64,000 nucleotides of DNA from Parvibaculaceae bacterium Mf 1.05b.01 (GCA_000509225.1 BAOK01000001.1:2526914-2590913), one strand, 5' to 3'. Positions 27,640 to 36,127 are shown, counted from the stretch's first letter. Translations and numbers: made by a program. The notes: generated from the letters alone by a model not told the origin.

Positions 27640-27726
27640 GCCCAGGTGGCGGAATTGGTAGACGCGCTAGCTTCAGGTGCTAGTGCCCGCAAGGGCGTGG
27701 AAGTTCGAGTCTTCTCCTGGGCACCA
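27640..27726 (+). tRNA. tRNA-Leu (anticodon CAG)
   Basis: Acceptor GCCCAGG pairs with CCTGGGC, discriminator A, encoded CCA. The anticodon arm is CTAGC-TT-CAG-GT-GCTAG. There is a long variable arm (GCCCGCAAGGGC) and the T arm has GTTCGAGTC. It reads CUG codons. A stem GGCTTTTCG...CGAAACGCC follows the gene, without a T-run. Confidence 0.97.
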
Positions 27727-27897
27727 AAGGCTTTTCGCGACGCGAAACGCCGGGAATGAAATGGGTTTCCTTAGCGGGGTTTTTCGAATCCTCTCTGTTT
27801 TTGGGGAACCAACTATTCAGATGCAGCAAAGTGTTTGCTGCAGGATGGGCGTTCGCCGCAAAACGGGTTTGCCCCTCACGGCAACACGAGAACCGGC

Positions 27898-28509
27898 ATG
27901 AGCATCACACTCCACAAAGGCGACCTTCCAGCAGACATCGATTTCGGCACCTCTGTCGCGGTCGATAGTGAAACGCTGGGATTGCAGATCCCCCGGGACA
28001 AGCTGTGTCTGGTGCAGCTGTCTGCCGGTGACGGAAACGCCCATATCGTTCAACTCGACAGGGCGCGCTATGACGCTCCCAACCTGCGCGCCTTAATAGC
28101 GAACCCGGATGTCACGAAGATTTTCCACTATGCCCGGTTTGATGTCGCGGTTATGCAGCAATATCTGGGTGTTGTGACGACCCCGATTTATTGCACCAAG
28201 ATCGCCTCAAAGCTGGTGCGCACCTATACAGACCGTCACGGGCTGAAAGACCTGTGCCGAGAGCTCGCTGGGGTGGAGATTTCCAAACAACAGCAGAGTT
28301 CCGATTGGGGGGCTGAAACACTGTCAGAGGCTCAATTGTCTTACGCCGCCTCGGATGTGCTTCACCTGCACAAGCTGAAAACAGTGCTCGACGGCATGCT
28401 GGAGCGTGAAGGCCGTATGGAATATGCCAAGGCCTGCTTCGCCTTTTTGCCAGTTCGGGCATCACTGGACCTTGCCGGATGGCCGGATGAGGACATTTTC
28501 TCTCACTAA
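27898..28509 (+). CDS. rnd: Ribonuclease D, short alphaproteobacterial form
   Basis: 203 residues from the ATG at 27898. The 3'-5' exonuclease domain has the DEDDy set: D23 and E25 in AVDSETLGLQ, D82 in FHYARFDVAV, Y149 and D153 in SYAASDVLHL. The C-terminal HRDC domain of the E. coli enzyme is missing, as is usual for this short form. It trims tRNA and other RNA 3' ends. It lies directly after a tRNA gene, which may be coincidence. Confidence 0.92.
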   Translation: MSITLHKGDLPADIDFGTSVAVDSETLGLQIPRDKLCLVQLSAGDGNAHIVQLDRARYDAPNLRALIANPDVTKIFHYARFDVAVMQQYLGVVTTPIYCTKIASKLVRTYTDRHGLKDLCRELAGVEISKQQQSSDWGAETLSEAQLSYAASDVLHLHKLKTVLDGMLEREGRMEYAKACFAFLPVRASLDLAGWPDEDIFSH

Positions 28510-28610
28510 GCCAGCCTTGGTTTCACGAGAATGCTGCAGTTGACCCCCCTTTGGCTGCCAGCGCATACTGTGAACGGCTAGGGGCCACACTCGCGTTACG
28601 AAGGATGCTG

Positions 28611-29297
28611 ATGAGCGTGCAATCGCCACCGGGCCAGTCTGCCCAGAATTTTGGTTCGCCGGATAGTGGGCCAGATGGGGTTGCCATTGGCCTTGAGCCC
28701 AGCGATGAACGCAGCAGGTACAGCGCCTTTGTTCTTGGAATGAAGATCCTGCTTCCTGCGCTCGCAATCATTCTTGTCATCAGCGTCTTTGTTTCATCCA
28801 CAACATTCAATTCAAGACCGGAAATCACGCCTACCTTTCGCGAAGTTGGACGTCTCAATGACGACTTGCGGATGGTGAGCCCCCGGATCACCGGTGTCGA
28901 CAGACGCGGACGCCCCTACGTCGTCACTGCGGATACGGCGACCCAAGAGGTCGACAATCCGGATCTGATTTTTCTTGAAAATATTGAAGCTGACTTGATG
29001 TTGGACGAAGGCGGCAATTGGCTATCGGTGACATCGCGCTTCGGAACGCTTCAAACAGAAGCTGAAACGCTCAAGCTGCGGGAAGATATCAGCGTCTTTT
29101 CAGCAAATGGGTATGAATTTCATGCTCAAACAGCCGATATGGATTTCAGGGCGGGATCGCTGACCAGCGACCAGCCAGTTTATGGCCAAGGGCCAGTGGG
29201 GACGCTCAACGCAAATGGCGTTGAAACATCGAATAATGGTGACAAGATCGTATTCACCGGTGGTGTGCGTGTCGTTGTGTATTACAAGGCGGGATAG
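28611..29297 (+). CDS. lptC: LPS export protein LptC
   Basis: 228 residues from the ATG at 28611 (AAGGA 5 nt upstream). A single membrane anchor follows a charged N-terminal segment (about residues 42-63, LGMKILLPALAIILVISVFVSS), then a periplasmic beta-jellyroll (TFREVGRLNDDLRMVSPRITG to the end). LptC sits on the LptBFG exporter and hands LPS to LptA. It leads directly into lptA and lptB. Confidence 0.92.
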   Translation: MSVQSPPGQSAQNFGSPDSGPDGVAIGLEPSDERSRYSAFVLGMKILLPALAIILVISVFVSSTTFNSRPEITPTFREVGRLNDDLRMVSPRITGVDRRGRPYVVTADTATQEVDNPDLIFLENIEADLMLDEGGNWLSVTSRFGTLQTEAETLKLREDISVFSANGYEFHAQTADMDFRAGSLTSDQPVYGQGPVGTLNANGVETSNNGDKIVFTGGVRVVVYYKAG

Positions 29298-29327
29298 TCG
29301 GTGGTAGATGTGTGCAGGAGTGATGGT

Positions 29328-29903
29328 GTGATTGGTCGCTTGGGAAAACTCATGATGGCGGCGGGCATTGCCCTCCTCCTTTTGCCTTTTGGCGCGCAGG
29401 CTCAAGATGATGACAGTCCCGTCGGCTTTAAGACCGATCCGGATGCGCCGATCGAAATTGAGGCGGATACGCTTGAGGTTGAGCAGAACGCTCAGACGGC
29501 AACTTTCATAGGCAATGTTATCGCCGTGCAGGGGGTCATACGTCTCCGCGCTGACCGGCTTATTGTCACCTATGCTCAGAAAGCAGATGGAGCGCCATCT
29601 TCCGATGATGGGACAGGCGGTACCGAAATCACCCGGATTGATGCGAAATCAAATGTCCATGTCATGTCAGAGGACGATCAGTCCGCGTCCGGTGATTGGG
29701 CGCTCTATATGGTCGCTGACGAGAATATCACGATGGGCGATGCTGTCGTCCTGCGACAAGGTGAAAATGTCATTCGTGGGCAGCGGCTCAATATCGACCT
29801 TAATAGCGGGCAGGCACGCGTCGAAGGCGGGGTGACCGCTACAGACACGGAAAATCCAAGTTCCGGGCGGGTTCGAGGGCTTTTTCAGGCGCCACAGCAG
29901 TAA
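29328..29903 (+). CDS. lptA: LPS transport periplasmic protein LptA
   Basis: 191 residues from the GTG at 29328, chosen for its AGGAG site 7 nt upstream and because a clean signal peptide (about residues 1-26, ending FGAQA|Q) follows; the frame is open from a GTG at 29301. The OstA/LptA domain spans about 40-180 (PIEIEADTLEVEQNAQTATFIGNV; GDWALYMVADENITM). It forms the periplasmic bridge carrying LPS from LptC to LptD. Confidence 0.92.
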   Translation: MIGRLGKLMMAAGIALLLLPFGAQAQDDDSPVGFKTDPDAPIEIEADTLEVEQNAQTATFIGNVIAVQGVIRLRADRLIVTYAQKADGAPSSDDGTGGTEITRIDAKSNVHVMSEDDQSASGDWALYMVADENITMGDAVVLRQGENVIRGQRLNIDLNSGQARVEGGVTATDTENPSSGRVRGLFQAPQQ

Positions 29904-29966
29904 TTTTGCTTGGTTAATTTCTTCTTTCATACAATTTTAATGCCAACAACGCTTTGATGGGGGCAC

Positions 29967-30779
29967 ATGACCGACCGTATCGACACATCTATGGGCGACA
30001 CAAACGCCGGATCCACCGCTTTTGACGCGGAGGGCGGCCCACGCCTGGTGACCAGCAATGACGGTCTGGTTGTAGACAAGATTGGCAAGAGCTTCCGGCG
30101 GCGCCCCGTTGTAAGGGGCGTCAGCTTCTCAGTGCAGCGCGGCGAAGCGGTCGGCCTTCTTGGTCCCAACGGGGCCGGGAAAACCACGACCTTTTACATG
30201 ATCACTGGGCTCATCTCGCCGGATTATGGAAATATCGGCCTGGACCGACGCAATGTTACCGATCTGCCCATGTACCGGCGCGCTCGGCTGGGCATCGGTT
30301 ACCTGCCACAGGAAGCCTCTATCTTTCGCGGTCTGTCCGTCGAAGAAAACATCCGCGCGGTTCTGGAAGTCGTTGAGCCGGACCGTGATCGTCGCGAAGC
30401 GCAGCTGGATGATCTGCTCGCTGAGTTTTCGATCACTCACCTTCGACGCACACCGTCCATCGCCCTCTCTGGTGGTGAACGACGTCGTGTGGAAATTGCA
30501 CGGGCGCTTGCAACTCAACCTTCATTCATGTTGCTCGATGAACCGTTTGCCGGGATTGACCCAATTGCCATCGGCGATATTCGCGACCTCGTTGCGCACC
30601 TGAAAGACCGTGGCATTGGCGTTTTGATTACCGACCATAATGTGCGCGAGACGCTCGAGCTCATCGATCGCGCTGTCATCATTCACGACGGGCAGGTTCT
30701 GATGGAAGGACAACCATCAGAAATTGTGGGCAACGAGGATGTCCGTCGTCTTTACCTGGGGGATAGGTTTAGCCTCTGA
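29967..30779 (+). CDS. lptB: LPS export ABC transporter ATP-binding protein LptB
   Basis: A 270-residue ATPase. Walker A is GPNGAGKTT (66-73), the signature is LSGGERRRVEIARAL, Walker B is MLLDEPFAGID, and the H-loop is in ITDHNVRETL. Compared with E. coli it has about 30 extra N-terminal residues, common in this class. It powers LPS extraction with LptF and LptG, which are not in the window. A hairpin TCTGAT-tttg-ATCAGA overlaps the stop. Confidence 0.97.
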   Translation: MTDRIDTSMGDTNAGSTAFDAEGGPRLVTSNDGLVVDKIGKSFRRRPVVRGVSFSVQRGEAVGLLGPNGAGKTTTFYMITGLISPDYGNIGLDRRNVTDLPMYRRARLGIGYLPQEASIFRGLSVEENIRAVLEVVEPDRDRREAQLDDLLAEFSITHLRRTPSIALSGGERRRVEIARALATQPSFMLLDEPFAGIDPIAIGDIRDLVAHLKDRGIGVLITDHNVRETLELIDRAVIIHDGQVLMEGQPSEIVGNEDVRRLYLGDRFSL

Positions 30780-30809
30780 TTTTGATCAGACGGCGAACCG
30801 ACATGCGAC

Positions 30810-32402
30810 ATGGCACTCAACCCACGGATAGAACTCCGACAAGGCCAGTCGCTTGTTATGACGCCGCAATTGCAGCAGGCGATCAAGCTGTTGCAACTGA
30901 ACAATCTGGAGCTGGCGGACTATGTCGAGCAAGAGCTCGAAAAAAACCCCCTGCTGGATGAAGCCCGCGACGATGATCAGCCAGGTCTGATTGAACCGAC
31001 CGAAGGCGAGACCCCGCACAAAGAAGAATTCGATATTGATTTCGCCGATGGTCCCGACACCAGCGATGCTGTTGAGGGCGGTGATGTTGGCGATGCCTCC
31101 ACACTTGCGCTTTCGGAAGAAAATGCCCCGCCTGCCCCCGATGGGGACATGGACACAGACTATGACAATGTTTATGCGGACCAGAGTGTGGCTGACGCCC
31201 CTGTTGCAGATGCTGAGACACCGGGTATGTCCAGTTCTGACTGGCAATCCACCAGCAGCCAAGGTGGTGGCAGCTTTGACGGCGAAGGCGAACTTGAAGG
31301 CTCTTTGACCCGCGCTGAAACCCTTGTTGAATATCTCACTGATCAAATGGTGGTCGCGCTCAAAAACCAGACTGACCGAATGATCGGCGCCTATCTCATC
31401 GACCTGGTCGATGAATCCGGTTATCTGACGGACGGCCTTGAGTCGGTTGCCGATCGCCTGGGTGTGGACATTGAGGACGTGGAAGCCGTTCTGGGTGTTC
31501 TGCAAACCTTTGACCCTATTGGAGTCTGTGCCCGCGACCTTCGCGAGTGTCTGCGCTTGCAGCTGGCTGAGAAAGATCGCCTTGATCCGGTTATGGAGCG
31601 CTTTCTCGAGAATATTGATCTGTTTGCCAAGCGCGATATGGCCAAACTCATGAAAGCCTGCCAGATCGAACAAGACGACCTGTCCTGCCTGATTGACGAC
31701 ATCCGCAACTGCAACCCGAAACCTGGCAATGTGTTTGGCGAAGAACCGGTGACACCGGTCGTGCCCGACATATTCATCCGTCCAAAATCAGATGGCGGTT
31801 GGGCCATTGAACTCAACACGGCAACACTGCCGCGGGTCCTCGTAAACAAACAATATTATACGGAAGTCATCGCGGCTTCAGCCAAAGACACTGAAGCAAA
31901 AACCTATCTCTCCGATTGTCTTGCAGATGCCAACTGGCTCGTAAAGAGTCTTGACCAACGGGCGCGGACAATCTTGAAGGTCGCAACAGAAATTGTCCGC
32001 CAACAGGACGCCTTTCTAGTATATGGCGTTTCCCACCTTCGGCCGCTCAACCTGAAAATGGTGGCCGATGCAATCTCAATGCATGAGTCGACGGTGAGCC
32101 GCGTCACGTCCAACAAGTATATGGCAACGCCGCGCGGCATCTTTGAACTAAAATACTTCTTCACGTCCTCCATCGCGTCAGCCACGGGCGGCGACGCCCA
32201 TTCAGCCGAAGCGGTGCGCCATCGCATCAAGACATTGGTCGATGCGGAGACCGCCGATGCCGTCCTGTCTGATGACGCGATTGTTGACCTGCTGCGGGCC
32301 AATGGAATTGAGATTGCCAGACGGACTGTGGCGAAATATCGCGAGGCGATGCAAATCCCGTCCTCGGTGCAACGCCGACGCGAAAAACGCGCAATGGTGT
32401 GA
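30810..32402 (+). CDS. rpoN: RNA polymerase sigma-54 factor
   Basis: 530 residues. Region I activator domain (LRQGQSLVMTPQLQQAIKLLQLNNLELADYVEQELEKNPLL), an acidic region II (about 55-165), core-binding region III, and the DNA-binding C-terminus with the RpoN box ARRTVAKYREAMQIPSS. It directs -24/-12 promoters that need enhancer-binding activators. It sits in the conserved lptB-rpoN-raiA-ptsN order. Confidence 0.98.
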   Translation: MALNPRIELRQGQSLVMTPQLQQAIKLLQLNNLELADYVEQELEKNPLLDEARDDDQPGLIEPTEGETPHKEEFDIDFADGPDTSDAVEGGDVGDASTLALSEENAPPAPDGDMDTDYDNVYADQSVADAPVADAETPGMSSSDWQSTSSQGGGSFDGEGELEGSLTRAETLVEYLTDQMVVALKNQTDRMIGAYLIDLVDESGYLTDGLESVADRLGVDIEDVEAVLGVLQTFDPIGVCARDLRECLRLQLAEKDRLDPVMERFLENIDLFAKRDMAKLMKACQIEQDDLSCLIDDIRNCNPKPGNVFGEEPVTPVVPDIFIRPKSDGGWAIELNTATLPRVLVNKQYYTEVIAASAKDTEAKTYLSDCLADANWLVKSLDQRARTILKVATEIVRQQDAFLVYGVSHLRPLNLKMVADAISMHESTVSRVTSNKYMATPRGIFELKYFFTSSIASATGGDAHSAEAVRHRIKTLVDAETADAVLSDDAIVDLLRANGIEIARRTVAKYREAMQIPSSVQRRREKRAMV

Positions 32403-32529
32403 CGGCTTTTTCTCTCTGCCGTCAAGTGATTTCCCGCGGGTTTCGGCTCAAAATTTTCAGTAAAAAATTGCCCTAACACACTGTTTCTGAAGTATAATTT
32501 TGAACATGAACTGAGTTGGTTGACAGGGT

Positions 32530-32661
32530 CGGGACGGCCCACTAGTTTCCGTCCCGCTCGCGCCGCCGGGGTCTGTTTTCTCCCTAGCCCGAGCATTGAA
32601 AAGGGCTCGGTGACGCAGCAGCGAACTCCGTTTTTCCATTCCTCGAGACACATGCTCGAGG
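32530..32661. other. Three consecutive hairpins in the rpoN-raiA gap
   Basis: The 365-nt gap (32403-32767) has no gene. It contains CGGGACGG/CCGTCCCG (32530-32556), CCGAGC/GCTCGG (32589-32610) and CCTCGAG/CTCGAGG (32641-32661). TTGACA at 32519 with TAGTTT 17 bp on could be a raiA promoter. None of the stems is followed by a T-run, so they are not classical terminators. Confidence 0.5.
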
Positions 32662-32767
32662 CCGATCAGATAACGGCATTTGATTACTAGATAGTGGCAC
32701 ACCGAATCCGGCGTAATTTGATGCAGTCGGGTCTCTTAGATTTTAACGGCGCTTGGAAAGGTCCTTG

Positions 32768-33349
32768 ATGCAGGTTCAAATTACCGGAATTCATCTTGAT
32801 GTCGGCGACGCTCTGCGCAGCCATGTGGAAGATCAGCTCAGCGCCAGCGTAGGCAAGTATTTTGATCGCCCTGTGGATGGGCAGGTGACTTTCGCGAAGG
32901 ACGGACATGAGTTTCGCTCCGATTGCTCGGTCCACCTGAGCTCAGGCATGACCCTGCAAGCCCAAGGGCAAGCCGGCGATATATATGCCAGCTTTGATGA
33001 TGCGGTTGAGAAACTCGAAAAGCGGTTGCGGCGCTATAAGCGACGCTTGAAGAACCATCACAATAGCCCTAAGGCTGACCTTCCGGTGCTTGATGTTCCC
33101 TCCTTCGTGCTGGCCGCGAATGAAGGCGAAGAAGACGTTGCTGAAGGCGACGATGCACCCATGATCATCGCAGAAGGCACAACCGCCGTGCCTGTCTTGT
33201 CTGTGAGTGATGCGGTTATGCAGCTCGACATTTCTGACGCACCACTGGTGATGTTCAGAAATGGCGATGGCGGGCTCAATCTCGTTTACCGCCGTCCCGA
33301 TGGCAATGTTGGTTGGATTGATGCCGCTAGCGATTCGAAAAAGGCTTAA
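32768..33349 (+). CDS. raiA: Long ribosome hibernation factor (RaiA/HPF)
   Basis: 193 residues from the ATG at 32768 (AAAGG upstream; an earlier start at 32753 is less likely). The N-terminal S30AE domain (MQVQITGIHLDVGDALRSHVEDQLSASVGKYFDRPVDGQV) binds the 30S decoding centre. An acidic linker (about 115-135) leads to the C-terminal dimerisation domain (residues 137-190), so this is the long form that pairs two 70S ribosomes into 100S. It is usually induced in stationary phase. Confidence 0.95.
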   Translation: MQVQITGIHLDVGDALRSHVEDQLSASVGKYFDRPVDGQVTFAKDGHEFRSDCSVHLSSGMTLQAQGQAGDIYASFDDAVEKLEKRLRRYKRRLKNHHNSPKADLPVLDVPSFVLAANEGEEDVAEGDDAPMIIAEGTTAVPVLSVSDAVMQLDISDAPLVMFRNGDGGLNLVYRRPDGNVGWIDAASDSKKA

Positions 33350-33470
33350 AGGGCTCCGGCCCCGGGCACAGCGCACCGGGGAGGTCACGCCGTTTCGGCG
33401 GGGTGCCTATCAGAAAGCTCCGACCAGGGTCTCGGCAGGCCCAGTGGGAATAATAAACAGGAAACGGATC

Positions 33471-33935
33471 ATGGATCTGGATGAACTTCTGACCCCAGAA
33501 GGTGTGACTGCACATCTCAAGGTCACGAGTAAAAAGCAAGCCCTGCAAGAGCTTTCAGCAAAAGCAGCGGCGGTTTGCGGACTACCGGAACGTGCCATCT
33601 TTGAGACCCTGCTTGAGCGCGAACGTTTAGGCTCGACCGGTGTTGGGCAAGGGATCGCGATCCCCCATGGCAAGCTGAACGAGCTTACGCGTCTTCACGG
33701 CTTGTTTGCCCGTCTGGAAACGCCTATTCAGTTTGAGTCTGTTGATGATCAGCCGGTCGATCTGATCTTCCTGCTTCTGGCACCTGAATCAGCCGGTGCC
33801 GACCATCTCAAAGCGCTGGCGCGTGTCTCGCGCCTGCTGCGCAATCAATCGATGGTTGAAAAACTTCGCGCGACCGACGATGCCGCAGCCCTTTTTGCTC
33901 TCCTCACAGAGCCAGCGGCTTCAAACGCAGCCTGA
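33471..33935 (+). CDS. ptsN: Nitrogen PTS EIIA component PtsN
   Basis: 154 residues from the ATG at 33471 (AGGA upstream). EIIA-Ntr fold with the phosphorylated His66 in GIAIPHGK and the block LDQPVDLIFLLLAPE-like (DDQPVDLIFLLLAPESAGADHLKALARVSRLLR). It receives phosphate from NPr and controls K+ transport, nitrogen response and other targets. It is the third member of rpoN-raiA-ptsN. Confidence 0.97.
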   Translation: MDLDELLTPEGVTAHLKVTSKKQALQELSAKAAAVCGLPERAIFETLLERERLGSTGVGQGIAIPHGKLNELTRLHGLFARLETPIQFESVDDQPVDLIFLLLAPESAGADHLKALARVSRLLRNQSMVEKLRATDDAAALFALLTEPAASNAA

Positions 33936-33945
33936 CCGATACATC

Positions 33946-34233
33946 TTAGTGAACGCTGAGCGCCTGATAGCCATAAGCCGCGGCACCCTGAAAGGCTGCT
34001 TCCCGACTGTCTACAATGGCAACGCGGACACCGTTCGCCGCATGCACTGAGTAGAGCCAGGTCTCCGGCGGCACATCAAGCTGCCCCTTCAGATCCTCAA
34101 GAATTTCTTTCGCCTGAATTGGGCGCGCGTAGACATGCGTCTGCATGCCAATTTCTGCAAGCACGTCCTGGGTTATCTCCCCGGCGGGGATCAATTGTTC
34201 TGCTGTTGAGTTTTCTTCTGTCTGATCGAACAT
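33946..34233 (-). CDS. DUF1150 family protein, partner of the small heat-shock gene
   Basis: 95 residues from the ATG at 34233 with GGAGCGAAA ahead. The C-terminal DUF1150 block is YSVHAANGVRVAIVDSREAAFQGAAAYGYQALSVH. In alphaproteobacteria this family sits immediately after small Hsp20 genes, as here, but I know of no assigned function. The gap to hsp20 holds a dispersed palindrome. Confidence 0.85.
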   Translation of the reverse strand: MFDQTEENSTAEQLIPAGEITQDVLAEIGMQTHVYARPIQAKEILEDLKGQLDVPPETWLYSVHAANGVRVAIVDSREAAFQGAAAYGYQALSVH

Positions 34234-34261
34234 TTTTTCGCTCCTTCGAGCTTTTTGTCGC

Positions 34262-34307
34262 CGCACTTCCGGACGGAAAACCGAAACCACTTTTCCTGGA
34301 AGCGCTC
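34262..34307. repeat. Dispersed palindromic element, copy E
   Basis: CGCACTTCCGGACGGAAAAC...CACTTTTCCTGGAAGCGCTC, close to the form common in Rhizobiales. It lies between hsp20 and the DUF1150 gene and should form a hairpin in their shared mRNA. Confidence 0.85.
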
Positions 34308-34390
34308 TTTGTGGCGCGGCTCAAAACTACTTAAACCGCCCTGGCGAGGTGGCAATCCTGTGCACTTTCGGCTCAGGACCCCTTTGATAC

Positions 34391-34816
34391 TCAAGACCCG
34401 TGGGTTTTAATTTCAATCTGCTGGACGATTTCTTCGGGCGTCTGCTGTTCTAAGGAAATGGTCAAAAGCCCGTTCTCCAAATCAGCGCTCAAGATCTCAA
34501 TACCCTCTGCCAGCACAAAGGCCCGTTGAAACTGCCTTGCAGCAATCCCGCGATGAAGGAAAGTGCGATCCTCCTCATCGGATTGACCACCGCGAATAAC
34601 CAGTTGATTTGATTCCACCGTGACCGAGAGATCTTCAGCTGCAAAGCCGGCAACCGCGAGCGTAATTTTCAGCTGCCCGCCTTTGTCCGTTTGCACTTCT
34701 TCCACATTGTAGGGGGGATAGCCGTCAGCGCCCGTGCGGGCAACCCTGTCGAGCAGACGTTCTACCTGATCAAATCCCAACAAAAAGGGACTGTCGAAAC
34801 GCGCCATTCGCGTCAT
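34391..34816 (-). CDS. Small heat-shock protein, Hsp20 (IbpA-like)
   Basis: 141 residues from the ATG at 34816 (AAAGGA 8 nt upstream; a TTG two codons earlier is not needed). Alpha-crystallin domain: YNVEEVQTDKGGQLKITLAVAGFAAEDLSVTVESNQLVIRGG through LENGLLTISLEQ, with the GLL (x-I/L/V) segment. It is an ATP-independent holdase that binds unfolding proteins. A candidate RpoH promoter and a ROSE-like thermometer lie upstream, and DUF1150 follows. Confidence 0.93.
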   Translation of the reverse strand: MTRMARFDSPFLLGFDQVERLLDRVARTGADGYPPYNVEEVQTDKGGQLKITLAVAGFAAEDLSVTVESNQLVIRGGQSDEEDRTFLHRGIAARQFQRAFVLAEGIEILSADLENGLLTISLEQQTPEEIVQQIEIKTHGS

Positions 34817-34870
34817 AGCCAAAGTCCTTTCTCAAGCAACTTGCCTCGACCAGCGCCCCTGTCCGGGCAC
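34817..34870 (-). promoter_or_regulatory. ROSE-like RNA thermometer in the hsp20 leader
   Basis: In the mRNA, UUGCU (34839-34835) stands 5 nt before AAAGGA (34830-34825), the hsp20 ribosome site. The conserved U(U/C)GCU of ROSE elements masks such a site at normal temperature using a G-G pair. A GCCC/GGGC hairpin (34868-34855) precedes it, as ROSE leaders have upstream stems. A competing CAAG-UUG-CUUG hairpin also exists, so the assignment is provisional. Confidence 0.55.
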
Positions 34871-34936
34871 ACTGTCGAACATTCCTTTAGAGCCCGATTT
34901 TGATGGAATCAAACCCGGTCTCTAGATCTGTTTTTC

Positions 34937-34982
34937 CGCATTTCCGGACGCTGAAATGCTGCAACTTCAGCTGGAAATGCTC
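34937..34982. repeat. Dispersed palindromic element, copy F
   Basis: CGCATTTCCGGACGCTGAAATGC...CAGCTGGAAATGCTC, inside the likely untranslated leader of hsp20. A companion GATTTTGATGGAATCAAA palindrome lies just downstream on the mRNA (34899-34915). Confidence 0.85.
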
Positions 34983-35018
34983 ATAGCGGTCCCGATGGTG
35001 GGCCCCGCTATGGGATAA

Positions 35019-35047
35019 AGGTGGGAAACTATTTGTGGGGTTTCAAG
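35019..35047 (-). promoter_or_regulatory. Candidate heat-shock (RpoH) promoter of hsp20
   Basis: On the minus strand CTTGAAA (35047-35041), 14 nt, TCCCACCT (35026-35019). This fits the sigma-32 pattern CTTGAAA-N14-CCCCATNT in spacing and most bases. Transcription would begin near 35010, giving a leader of about 190 nt that includes repeat F and the ROSE-like element. Confidence 0.65.
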
Positions 35048-35117
35048 CCCTTTCGAGCTCTTTTTTGCCATCAGCTGGTGCTGATTTTTCATTAAAAACA
35101 ACAGGTTACCTATCCAA

Positions 35118-35984
35118 CTATAGCTGAATCACCCGATCAGGCCGTCCAGACCAATGCCAGGCGCGAGACGGGCGCGACAAGCCCAACATCATGCCGCCAA
35201 GCGCTGGCGGATGGAGCCACATCTGATCGGCCATCTCTGACTCTGGGCGCCCTTCTGGCCGGTCGATGGTCAATCCTGCTCCCGCCTCCTTTGCCCGCTC
35301 CTCGATCTCCAGAATATGAGGTGTCTCGGCAAAGGACATGTAGAAGGCCCTGCCCTGGCGACCGTGGAAACGGCCCATGGTCGTTTCGGGCGAGGTGGGC
35401 GTTATGATCTCAAACCGGTCGAGCTCATCAGGATGGAAGAGAGTTAGGTAGCCATCATATTTGAAATGGTCAGATGTGATGCGGCTGTAGTGATCTGCGT
35501 TCAATCCGAAGAGGTCGGTAATCTGGTCAATGAGAGGTTGAAAGGGATCTTCCAGGATGGTCGCTTCATAGAGGCGATCAATGAGGCCCACAGGATCACG
35601 CTCAACCCGTTCGCTCACCACAAAACGCAAATCATTTTGTCCCGCCTCGCTGATGGTCACATATCCATGATTGCCTTCTTTGATGAGGCTCGCCCCTGTC
35701 GTCTCTATATGAGCGATCAGCGCACCCAGGTCCGGCGTTGCCACACCAGCGGCAAAAAGATGCGGTCGTCCACGTGCTGTCAGGCTGTCCGCCACGGCTC
35801 CAGTTCCGTCTGCCTCCAGGAACTCCACTTCCGAGCTGCCTACCTGATAGACAGACCGCAATGCACCAAGGCATGCCACTTTGTCATCGCGGGCATGCTC
35901 TGCACCCAGCAGTTTGACCCACCCCTCTGCTGCATCTGATCGATTGGCCACGACAAGCTGAACCCGGTCAACATTGGTGAGCAT
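35118..35984 (-). CDS. Two-domain VOC (glyoxalase/dioxygenase fold) protein
   Basis: 288 residues with two vicinal-oxygen-chelate modules. The first starts MLTNVDRVQLVVANRSDAAEGWVKLLGAEHARDD; the second runs from about residue 135 (DHFKYDGYLTLFHP, RAFYMSFAETPHILEIEERAKEAG). GGAGAAGGGG precedes the ATG. Metal ligands cannot be fixed by eye. Substrate unknown; it may act on an aromatic or aldehyde, given the amine dehydrogenase operon next door (divergent), but that link is inferred. Confidence 0.7.
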   Translation of the reverse strand: MLTNVDRVQLVVANRSDAAEGWVKLLGAEHARDDKVACLGALRSVYQVGSSEVEFLEADGTGAVADSLTARGRPHLFAAGVATPDLGALIAHIETTGASLIKEGNHGYVTISEAGQNDLRFVVSERVERDPVGLIDRLYEATILEDPFQPLIDQITDLFGLNADHYSRITSDHFKYDGYLTLFHPDELDRFEIITPTSPETTMGRFHGRQGRAFYMSFAETPHILEIEERAKEAGAGLTIDRPEGRPESEMADQMWLHPPALGGMMLGLSRPSRAWHWSGRPDRVIQL

Positions 35985-36050
35985 CTGCCCCTTCTCCTTT
36001 ATATTTTCCGCAGCAGTGAGCCAGCGCGGTATCAGAAATGCAAGCCTTCT

Positions 36051-36078
36051 AATTTGTCATACGATCGTTTGACAAATT
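36051..36078. promoter_or_regulatory. 28-bp palindromic operator of the amine dehydrogenase operon
   Basis: AATTTGTCA-T-ACGATCGT-T-TGACAAATT is a palindrome over 28 bp with one mismatched pair. It overlaps TTGACA (36069-36074), a good -35, with TAAAGG 17 bp further as a weak -10. It is the probable binding site of the TetR/BetI-like protein encoded last in the operon. Confidence 0.75.
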
Positions 36079-36127
36079 AAATTGACTCCACTAAAGGTAG
36101 GGACATCTTGATCCGGGGCGAGGTTTC

